Below are positions 12,768 to 22,600 of a DNA stretch of 64,000 nt, in pieces; position 1 is the stretch's first letter; each line of letters opens with the position of its first letter. This DNA comes from Posidonia oceanica (taxonomy: Eukaryota; Streptophyta; Magnoliopsida; Alismatales; Posidoniaceae): the NCBI GenBank assembly GCA_037176725.1, contig JAZBRS010000077.1:4464001-4528000 (forward strand). The letters run 5' to 3'. The position numbers and the translations under genes were made by a program. Below the pieces are notes generated by a model. It saw nothing but the letters and a program-made list of their open reading frames with translations. It was not told where the DNA came from and made no database searches.

Positions 12768-12785
12768 TGGCGACTCTGCTGGGGA
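12768..12785 (+). promoter_or_regulatory. Element B primer-binding site
   Basis: TGGCGACTCTGCTGGGGA begins one base after the LTR end. The leading TGG pairs with a tRNA 3' CCA. The rest resembles the primer site I recall for Ogre-type elements, said to match a tRNA-Arg; I could not check the tRNA identity. D (59025-59042) and E (51505-51522, minus) carry the form with CCG in place of CTG. Confidence 0.9.
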
Positions 12786-14095
12786 TGATAGACTCCGGCT
12801 TTCGCTTTTGGCTTTTTCACTCGCTTGTTTTGCAGCTTTGTCTGCCTTGTGTGCCTTCTTTGCCTGTTTTGCTCGCTTTTCTGTGCAAACCCCTAGCAAG
12901 TCGCTTCGTGGCTACTTTGCTTGGGTTTTGCACCTCTTTCGCCTCGGTTTGCGCTTCCTCTTGCTTGGCTTCGCTTATTTGCTTGTTTATTTACTTATTG
13001 CCTTGCTTATGCTGATATTTCTTTTACAGTCCGCTTACTTTTACCTTACTTAATCTTACTTGCTTATTATTGCTTTAATTCTTGCACATTGCATGTCTAC
13101 ATACTTCGTTTGGCTAAAATACATGCTTTTTGGATGTTGAATGCTTCTTTTACACTCTTGCTATGTCACTACACACGCACATACTATGCTTACATGCCTT
13201 TTGACTTGATGAATGTTTCTTTTTCACCATCATATTCACAAACACTCGCACATGCCATGAACCTGCCTTTTGTTGTGTTGTATGATTGGTCGCTTGCCAT
13301 TTTGACTGATTTTCTTCCCTTTCGCACTTGCCATGCTTAGGATAGTAGAGACTTGTCTGCTTCCCCCATTGTTAACTAAAAAACGCAAGTAAAAAGAACT
13401 TCTAGGGGCAACTAGAGACTACAAACAATCCTTCACTCCCTTTGGTTAATAAAATGTGCAAGATAAAAAACTCTAATCATTTGCATAAGCATCATATAGG
13501 GCATGCATTCTTCTCCTCTGAGTCCACCTACTAGTCTGCGAAGGACGATTCCGGCCTCTTGTTCCACTGCTTTGGGCGTGGCATAAGTTGGTCGGTCCGT
13601 CCCCTCCTTGTCCGGGGGTCGTGTCGGTGTTAGTAGAGGGTACCACCCACGCTTTGGCGGGGTAGAGGCCACCAACGCACCACCCTGTCATTACCTGAGC
13701 TTTGAGCCAGGAGTTAGGCAGGGGACCTACTTTTTCTGACCTGAGTCGGTGACCCGTACATCCAGGGATACCCGGAGTAGACAACCTTACTAGGACACAC
13801 TAGTTAGGTGAGGGGGGCATACTAGAAAGCATGCATATCATTCACGCCACTTAACTAACTCATTTGCATTCATCCTCTAGTTTCTAACCCCAATTTCCTT
13901 CTGTTGTGTCAGCGTGATCGGTAAGCGAGTTCCCTTTGCCAGAGCTTGAGTACCGACCCTCGTTGACCCCCTTTTTGCGACTTAGTTCGCGACCATTCCC
14001 CTTCCGAGCTATCCGCACTTGCGACGATAGCTCCTCTTAGGAAGCATCGCTTGAATACCCGTCGCAGCCCAGTTCTCACGCGCTCTAGGTCAGTA
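12786..14095 (+). other. Element B leader between PBS and gag
   Basis: This is 1.3 kb without a convincing gene. The first half is T-rich. The part at about 13425-13800 is strongly conserved with D (59570-59930) and, reversed, with E (about 50340-50600), so it is probably a structured or packaging leader. Near 13880-13912 a pyrimidine stretch ends in GTGTCAG, resembling a plant 3' splice site, and D and E have comparable strings at the same place. I see no Ogre-type ORF1. Confidence 0.7.
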
Positions 14096-16645
14096 ATGGC
14101 CCAGTACGTTAGTGAGCCTTCTTTTACTCCCGTCACAGAGGGTGTTTCCGTTCCGGCCCCTCTGGTTGCTCCCTCTGTCCCTCTTGTTCCCCCTCCGACG
14201 CCAGGGTTTCCTCCTCTGACGTCTCTAGGTTCTCAGTACACCCCGGGACAGTGGCAAGCCTCCCTTCCTCCGGATCCGGTCGCCGAATCTATCTTGACGG
14301 CCGTTACTCGCACTCCGGAGACGCCACTGCCCCCTCCGTCCCAGGGATACGTCGCTTTCGACATCCCTTCCACCGCTGCTGCGACCTTCTCTGTAGAATC
14401 CTTCCCTCCCGGACAGTCTGTGTCCGTGCCACTTGTTTCTCAGCCTCCGCCGGCACTGCACTTTAGCGTCCCCACTGGCGAGACGCCCGAGGCGCAGTAC
14501 CAGCATCTGATGGAGCTCGCCCAGAGACTGCAGGGCATGGCTCTATCAGTTCGTCCTCCTTCTGTCCCTGTCGTTCCTGAGGTTCTTCCGAGGCCAGTTC
14601 CTGCATTCCTTGCATCAACCTCTACACCTCCGCCTCGACCATCGTCGCAACTGCTCACAGTTCCGACGATGGGGGCTCGTTTACCGCCTCCTCCTGCACA
14701 ACACTTGGCACAGCATGCTCCACTTCCTTCTGGTGGTCAACCCTTTGGATCGGCTGGAGCCCAGTACCTCACTGGCTCGCTGTCTGGCACCCCGCCTGCA
14801 CAGCAACTGGTGCTCCGCCATCCTACCCCTGTCCCAGCACAGCATGGCATTTATTCTTCTCCTCTCCCTCAAGTCCAGCATCCTGCATCCACTCCTGCAT
14901 ACACCATCCCCCAGCACGGATACGCCGGCCATCCCGTTGCTCCACCAGGCGACGCTATGGTAGATCCGGAGGAGCACTTAGGTGCGACCCATTCGGCGTA
15001 TGTGCTCGCTACCCCTGCTGATCCCTCTCCTACAGCAGCAATCCCAGACCCCATCAATAACCGGATGGACGTCTTGGAGAAAGCACTACGACTAGTGCAG
15101 GGTACTGAGCACCAGACCTACCAGTTCCGGGACCTCTGTTGCTTTCCAGAGGCGGTACTCCCTCCGAAGTTCAAAATCCCGGACTTCGAGAAGTATAATG
15201 GTAGGGGCTGCCCTGTAGCACACCTGAAGGCGTATTGCGGTGATCTCGCTCAGCTTCAGGCTGACGAGAGGTTGCTGATCCGCTTGTTCCAAAAGAGTTT
15301 GACCGGGCCGGCGCTCAAGTGGTTCACGTCACTCGATATGTCAGCCATCAAGACTTGGAACGACCTCAGTCAGGCGTTCCTGGAACAATACTCCTTCAAC
15401 CTCGATCTTGTCCCAAAGAGGGCGGACTTGATCGCCATCAAGCAGAATTCTGGCGAGCCGTTCGGGGAGTACGTCGGCCGCTGGCGCGCCCTTGCCTCTC
15501 AGGTTCGAGATAGACCCTCTGACGAGGAATCTATCGAGATCGTTATCAAAGGGGCGCAGCCGTCTCTCGGAGCTCTGCTTAGCATCCAACCAGTCACTAC
15601 TTTCGCGGCACTCATCAGAGCTGGAGCGCGCGTGGAGAGTTCTTTGCGGAGTGGCAACTTCCCAGCTCTCTCTGCGTTCGCTAAGCAGGCAGTGATAAGC
15701 AGCAACAGTGCCAACAGCAGCACCCCCAACAACAACAACAGCGGCAGCAACAACAACCGCCCGAAGAGGAAGGACTCGCCGAAACCCGCTGTTGCGTTCG
15801 TCGATTCTCCTGCTGTGCCTGTTCGCTTGCCATCGCGGCCTGCCCCAGCTCAGGTGGTGTACGCTCCTGCACCTAGGAATCCACACACACCGCACATCAC
15901 AACCACCGCTAGACCGGTCTATCCTGCCGCACCGATTCAGCAAGGCCCGTACCCGAGGCAAAGAAGACCACCCACTGAGAGGCGGAATTTCACCCCACTG
16001 GTGGAACCACTCACGGTCATCTTGCCGAAGGTGGCATCGCTCCTGAAGTTCCCGGAGGTTCGTCCGCCGCCAAGCCCTCTGCCGCATTGGTTTAGGCCGG
16101 ACCTCTTCTGCAATTTCCATCGAAGCGTCGGGCATTCGACGGATAATTGCTTCTCCCTGCGGAACGCAATTCAGGACCTGATCGAATCGGGAACGATTGT
16201 GATCGACACGCACGAGGCGCCCACTCAAGCACGCACTCATGCATCTGCATCTCCAGCTGTTCCCCCGCATTCTGGCATCGTCCGCCAACCTTTACCGGAG
16301 CACTCTCATCCGGGAAGGGCGGGAACCTCGGGCGTCCACTCTGTTTTTCCTTCTGGGCCCGCTACCTCTGTAGTGGACCCTTCTGATCTTATCTCTGACA
16401 TCTCTGAGCCTTTCCCAGTCAGTCTCTATTTGGCGGCAGTTGCCGGCTCCGAGTCGGGAATCCATTTGATCCGACCGCGTGCCAGGCCGGAGCGCCCTCG
16501 CGCGTCTCCCACCGTGCTCCCTCAGGCTCAATCTCCCGTACACCTTTTAGCCAGAGCCCAGCCTAGTTCTCCCATTCACCTTCTAGGGCGACCTCAACCA
16601 CACCTTCTAGGCAGACCTCAACCTGCCCCAGCTTTCCCACCATAG
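14096..16645 (+). CDS. gag: Gag polyprotein of element B
   Basis: This structural protein forms the virus-like particle and packages the element RNA. I chose ATG 14096 (MAQYVSEPS), giving 849 residues, because the frame's earlier TTG is unlikely and because D (60219) and E (50051, minus) have an ATG at the same place. Residues about 1-330 are proline-rich and probably disordered. The conserved Gag core follows at about 350-530, from PKFKIPDFEKYNG through LTGPALKWF and AFLEQYSF. An Asn-rich run coded by AAC/CAA lies at about 540-555. A zinc knuckle of the C-x2-H-x4-H-x4-C form (CNFHRSVGHSTDNC) is at 16109-16150, as usual for Tat-type Gag. The C-terminus repeats P(V/I)HLLGRPQP. The gene ends at TAG 16643-16645 and pol continues in the same frame. 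Confidence 0.93.
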   Translation: MAQYVSEPSFTPVTEGVSVPAPLVAPSVPLVPPPTPGFPPLTSLGSQYTPGQWQASLPPDPVAESILTAVTRTPETPLPPPSQGYVAFDIPSTAAATFSVESFPPGQSVSVPLVSQPPPALHFSVPTGETPEAQYQHLMELAQRLQGMALSVRPPSVPVVPEVLPRPVPAFLASTSTPPPRPSSQLLTVPTMGARLPPPPAQHLAQHAPLPSGGQPFGSAGAQYLTGSLSGTPPAQQLVLRHPTPVPAQHGIYSSPLPQVQHPASTPAYTIPQHGYAGHPVAPPGDAMVDPEEHLGATHSAYVLATPADPSPTAAIPDPINNRMDVLEKALRLVQGTEHQTYQFRDLCCFPEAVLPPKFKIPDFEKYNGRGCPVAHLKAYCGDLAQLQADERLLIRLFQKSLTGPALKWFTSLDMSAIKTWNDLSQAFLEQYSFNLDLVPKRADLIAIKQNSGEPFGEYVGRWRALASQVRDRPSDEESIEIVIKGAQPSLGALLSIQPVTTFAALIRAGARVESSLRSGNFPALSAFAKQAVISSNSANSSTPNNNNSGSNNNRPKRKDSPKPAVAFVDSPAVPVRLPSRPAPAQVVYAPAPRNPHTPHITTTARPVYPAAPIQQGPYPRQRRPPTERRNFTPLVEPLTVILPKVASLLKFPEVRPPPSPLPHWFRPDLFCNFHRSVGHSTDNCFSLRNAIQDLIESGTIVIDTHEAPTQARTHASASPAVPPHSGIVRQPLPEHSHPGRAGTSGVHSVFPSGPATSVVDPSDLISDISEPFPVSLYLAAVAGSESGIHLIRPRARPERPRASPTVLPQAQSPVHLLARAQPSSPIHLLGRPQPHLLGRPQPAPAFPP

Positions 16646-16651
16646 CAACCA
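16643..16651 (+). promoter_or_regulatory. UAG-CAA-CCA stop context at the gag/pol border
   Basis: The gag stop is followed in frame by CAA CCA, which fits the CAR-YYA rule known for leaky UAG codons of tobacco mosaic virus type. Pol is open in the same frame from here and its first ATG is 135 bases on (16781), so pol needs either readthrough or an alternative. Copies A (266-268) and D (62729-62731) have CAG at the equivalent place. A single C-to-T mutation in B is therefore an equally good or better explanation. Confidence 0.5.
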
Positions 16652-19600
16652 TATCCCTTAGACAGACCCCAGTACCCTGTAGGTCCCCCTGTAACCCCTC
16701 CTGTGCTCGCAGCACGTGCTCCAGTCGTCATCGATTTGACCCTGGACACCCATCGCGTCCCTTACAGCTACGTCACAGAAATGTGTGCGGAAGTAACGCG
16801 ATCGGGGAGGGTTTACAGGCCCCCAGTGCCGGCAACTAGGCCAACTCACCCTAGACCTGTTATGCCCCCACCCTCAAGCCAACCCTTAGCAGACCCAACT
16901 CCAGATCAGCCTGTAGTTAGCCAAGCCCCTAGCCGGCCTGTAGTAACCCAGCTTCCTGTCACTACCCCTTTAGAACCTGCTAGAGCTACCCCTCCAGCTG
17001 TTAGGAGAAGCCAACCCAAAGCAGACCTAACCTCCCAGCTTAAGAAGGTTAAAGCCGACATCTCCATCTGGGACTTGATCCACACTTCTGCCGAACACCG
17101 CGAGGCTTTTCTTCGCGTGTTCCAGGCTGCTCGTGTGTCCCAGTCCATTGAGCCTTCTGCCTTGGAGAGCATGGTTGGGTTAATCGCGGAGCCCCAGATC
17201 ATCTCTTTTACGAGTGATGAACTGCCTCCGGTGGGGATTAATCACAACCAGCCCCTATTCGTCACGGTGCAGTTCAAAAACTTCCGCATTCCCCTAACAC
17301 TGGTTGATAACGGGTCAGGCCTTAACGTCTGCCCCTTGTGTACAGCAACCAAGCTCGGATTCAAGGCCGAGGATATCACGCCAGCCGTGAAGGGAATGAC
17401 TGCTTTTGACAACACTCACCATGACGCTCTAGGGATTCTGATTATCCCTCTGGCTATCGGTCCGGTCGTCTTCGACGTAGAATTCTATGTCGTCGACTTG
17501 AAGCCTAACTTCAATCTTCTGCTTGGGCGCCCTTGGCTCCACAAGCATCAGGTCCTTCCTTCGACCCTCCATCGAATGATAAAGTACCGTCGTGGCGATG
17601 ATGTCATTGTCGTCATGGCGGAGAACTTTGAGAAGGAGCGGATTGAAGCAGTCTCTCCCGTGTCTTCGCAATCCATCCCATTTGACCCTGAGACTTCTGA
17701 AGCCCTCTATCGCGTTAACCGGTGCGAGCCAGTTAACTTTGTTCCTGATCTTGAACGTGTCAACTCCTTGACCGTTCACAGCAACCCCTTTCGAATGGTC
17801 GAGAATGTATGTCACAGGTGGGGTTACACAAAGGGTACGCCGCTCGGGCGTCACGGCCAAGGGATCGCGGAGCCGATCGTAGCAGTGGAGCGAAGGAAGT
17901 CTGAAGGCCTCGGCTACGAACCAAAGCTCAATGAAGATCACTGCTTCCAGCTCAAAGCCCATGCACCAGCCATTCCCAGAGACCTCACTAACTTTACCAG
18001 TGCAGGAATTCTGGGATCAACCGACTATCAAGCCGCAGCGCCGACAGAGGATTGGGTGTGTGTTGAGGACTACTACTCGGATGAGGAGCAGTCTGGCACA
18101 ACAGAGGCAGTCCCAATCAGCTCAGCAGAAACAGTGGTTAGAGCAGAGGCCCCACAGTCAGTCTATTTAGCTCTCCCCCTGGCAGAAACAGCAGGCAGTT
18201 CAGCAGGCCCTGTGGCAAATGCAAATTCTCATCCTTTTCCAGCCACATCAGTTCCCCAGCAACAGTCAGCAGCAGTGCAGGGGTCAGAGACACTCCTCTT
18301 GGCAGAACCAAGCATGCTACCAGCGGTCACAGCAACATCAGTGCCACTGCCCCCATCTCTGGAGGGGCAGTCCATCAACTCAGTCAGCAACGCGGCTCAG
18401 CCCGCTCCAGCATCATCTTTAGGAATGCAGCTGGCGCAGTCCGCTTCGCATTCTCCTGACAACCAGCAGCAGCTCTCATGGCAAGACCCCATGGCGTCAG
18501 AGGCTGCACTCTCTCAGTTACGGCCTGATACAAAAGGCCAACTGAGCACTACACTCTCCGGGCCTTTGAGCCCTCTAAAGAGCACCCCTGCTTATTCTCC
18601 AACTGTGACCCCGGCAGCTTATTCATCCTTAGCACCGCTAGCCTGTTTATTTGGGCCATCTACTTCAGAGTTGCTACCATCAGACGCGCCCGTGAACCAG
18701 ATCATGCAGACCCCAAGGGCGGCAATCCATCTTGCAGCCGGGCCAGTGCCGCAGGCCCCCGGCGCCTACTACGTTGACTCCCCCTCAGACGAAGAAGAAG
18801 GAGCGGCGATAGAAGCCCAGGTCGATTCTTGGATGTCCGACTTAGAGCTACTCTATCAAGAACAGATCAAGTCGATAACAGAAGACCTGGCAGAGCATCA
18901 AGCTGCAGAAAGGAAAGGAAAAGCCGTAGTCACGGATCCTCCTCTGCAAGAGGACCATGCCTCTATCATGGTCCTAGAAGACTCAGCAGCGCCGGACTCC
19001 CCTAGACCAGATGAGCTCATCACTCTTCAACCAGAAGGTGGGTCTAGGTGGTTTGTGCAACCCATGCCTCACCTGAGCAATATGTCAAGCGGCAGTAACC
19101 AGATCAGCCGTCAGTCTGCCATATCCTCCACAAGCACACTAGAAGACCCGGAGGGAGGAACATCAGCAGTACATGCAGCAGTAGTAACAGAGCAGAATGC
19201 CTCAGCAGCCTCGGCAGCAGAACGGTCAGCAGAACAGTCAGCAGTATCAGCAGTAGAGTCAGTTAAGCCTTCAGCAGAATCAGCAGAGCACTCAGCAGAG
19301 CCAGTCAGGCCAGAGCAAACAGTGGAAGGAGTTGCTAAGACGGAGGTCACGCACCGAGGCTACAAGAATACCCGAGTGAGCGTGACCATCCTGAAGCGTC
19401 ACCAGGGCCAAGCAGCGGAACACATACACTCTTTCAGCATCACAAGCCCTTCCTTTGAGAAAGAGATCCTCTCAGAACTTATTGCCTATGGAGAGGAGGA
19501 TGATACGGGCATGGATGAGACTGACGAACCTTTGCCCGAGTTCCGGCCCTATGACGACGACCCAGAAGGCCCCAACCTCCATGTTGAAGAAGAAACGGAG

Positions 19601-22600
19601 GTTGTCAACATCGGCACAGCTGAGGAAGTTAGAGAAGTTTGCATCAGTGCCCAGCTGTCCACCCAGGCTCGAGCAGAATTCATCGCATTCCTGAAAGAAT
19701 ATGCGGACGTCTTCGCCTGGAGTTATGAAGATATGGTCGGCCTTGACATAGAAATAGTGGTGCACAATCTGCCCTTAAATCCGGATGCCAAGCCAGTAAA
19801 GCAGAAATTGAGAAGATGGCGACCGCAGTGGCTGCTCATGATCAAAGAAGAGATAATGAAGCAGCTTGGAGTCAACTTTCTGAAGGTCGTTCTTTATCCT
19901 GAATGGCTGGCAAACATTGTACCTGTGCCCAAGAAAGATGGCCGAATCCGGATCTGTATCGACTACAGGGACCTGAACAAGGCGAGTCCCAAGGACGACT
20001 TTCCATTGCCTCACATTGACGTCCTAGTCGACAATACAGCAGGTCACAAGATGCTCTCCTTCATGGACGGCTTTTCTGGATACAATCAGATCAAAATGGC
20101 AGAAGAGGACATGGAAAAGACTTCATTCATCACCCCTTGGGGAGTCTTCTGCTACCAAGTCATGCCGTTCGGCCTGAAGAATGCTGGTGCAACCTATCAA
20201 AGGGCCATGACTGCGCTATTCCACGACCTCATGCACCAAGAAGTGGAGGTCTATGTAGACGATATGATCGCCAAAACCAAAGAGCCCGAGGATCATCTTG
20301 CCTGTCTCAGAAAGCTCTTTAACCGTCTACGGAAATACAAGCTGCGCCTGAATCCCAAGAAGTGCGTATTCGGGGTATCTTCTGGCAAATTGCTCGGCTA
20401 CATTGTTAGCCAAAGGGGGATTGAGGTGGACCCGTTGAAAGCACAAGCCATCGTGGACATGCCACCCCCTAGAACTAAAAAGGAAGTCAGAAGTCTGCTT
20501 GGGCGTTTACAATATATCAGTCGCTTCATTGCACAGCTTACGCCCATCTGTGAACCCATATTCAAACTCCTGAAGAAGAATGCGCAGATTCACTGGAGCG
20601 AGGAGTGTCAGGCTGCATTTGCCAAGATCAAGCAGCTGTTAATCAAGCCTCCTGTCCTGGTCCCGCCTACGCCGGGGAGACCTTTGCTTCTCTACCTTTC
20701 TACCACGCAGCATTCCATGGGCGCCGTCTTGGGCCAACATGACGAATCTGGTAGGAAGGAGCGCGCCATCTACTACCTGAGTAAGAAATTTAATGAATGT
20801 GAAGCCAGGTACACAACACTAGAGAAGACTTGCTTGTCACTTGTCTGGGCTGCACAGAAGCTGAGACACTACATGATGGCATACCCAGTACAGCTCTTAT
20901 GCCGGCACGATCCCATCAAATTCCTCTTCCAGAAGCCGGCCATGGTGGGCAGATGTGCTAAGTGGCAGGTGTTATTGTCTCAGTACGACATCACCTTCGT
21001 CACACAGAAATCCATGAAGGGTCAAGCAATGGCAGACCATCTTGCTGACCTCCCTCTGCCTGAATACCAACCCCTCCAGACGCAGTTCCCTGATGAAGAC
21101 ATTCTCTTTGCAATAGAGGACTCTGGGCAGAAAGATCCTGAAGAAGCAGAGGAATGGCAGCTCTACTTTGATGGTGCAGTCAACAAGAAAGGCCGAGGCG
21201 TAGGCGCAGTGCTGACCACGCCCCAAGGACAGATGACTCCTTTCGCGAGGAAGCTGACTTTCACCTGCACAAACAACGAAGCAGAATACGAAGCATGCAT
21301 CCTGGGGTTGAAAGTCGCCCTCGAGCATGAGGCGCAGAAGCTGCATGTGCACGGCGATGCCATGCTGGTAATTTCTCAAGTGAACGGCGAATGGAAGACA
21401 AAAGATCCCAAGCTTGTGCCGTATCACGAACACCTGCTGAGGCTGATGAAAGAATTCAAGAGCGTCCGCTTCACATACCTGAACAGAGCGAAGAACGCGT
21501 ATGCAGACGCACTAGCAACTCTGGCATCCTGGCTCACCATTTCAGAAGACAGCACTGTGGATGTGTCAGTCACTCGCATTGACCAACCTGCATACTGCAT
21601 GAGCATAGAAGAAGCGGATCCCGCAGAGGGGCAGCCCTGGTATCAAGACATAAAATCTTTCCTGGAGTCTGGTAACTTTCCTCCTGATACCACGGCAGCA
21701 GACAAGAGAACTTTGGCACGTCTGGCGTCAAAATATGTGTTAGGGGCCGGGCAGCTATACAGAAGGTCATACAATCAGATGCTACTGCGCTGCCTGAACA
21801 AGTCGGAGGCTGACACGCTAATGCTCCAAGTGCATGCGGGAACCTGTGGCCCGCACATGAACGGCGTCCTCCTGGCCAAGAAGATCATGCTTCAAGGATA
21901 TTTCTGGCAGACCATGGAAGCCGACTGCTGCCGGTTCGTGCGTAGATGCCACAACTGTCAGATCCATGGTAACTTCATCAAGGCCCCTCCACATCAGCTG
22001 CACAATATGTCTTCGCCATGGCCCTTCTCCACCTGGGGGATCGATGTCATCGGCGCCATCCACCCCGCTGCTTCAAATGGTCATCGTTACATTCTCGTAG
22101 CGATCGATTACTTTACCAAGTGGGTGGAAGCGGCCTCTTACAGGACAGTCACCGCTGCGGCAACAGAAAAATTTATCAGAAACAATATTGTTGCCCGGTA
22201 TGGGGTCCCGTACTCTGTCATCTCGGATAACGGCTCAAACTTCATTGCCAAAAGGATCGAAGAATACCTGCAAAGTCTCAGAATCAAGCACCATCGATCC
22301 TCGCCTTATCGGCCTCAGATGAACGGAGCAGTGGAGTCTGCAAACAAGAACATTGTCAAGATTCTGAAGAAAATGGCAGAAATCCACAAGGATTGGCACG
22401 ACAAGCTCCCGTACGCACTCTGGGCGTACAAGACATCAATACGGACCTCTACAGGAGCCACCCCGTACTCTCTGGTGTACGGCATGGAAGCAGTGTTACC
22501 TGTTGAAGTGGAGATCCCCTCTCTACGGATCCTGCGGGAAGCTGAGTTGGAAGAAGCAGAATGGGTCGAAGACCGCTGCATCCAACTGAACTTGATTGAT

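Noticed and set aside
12598..13053. Ogre-type ORF1 before gag
   Set aside because: The frame straddles the LTR end and PBS, is T-rich and low in complexity, and is not kept in D or E.
14051..14095. Upstream TTG start of gag
   Set aside because: Non-ATG start; the ATG at 14096 is kept at the same place in D and E.
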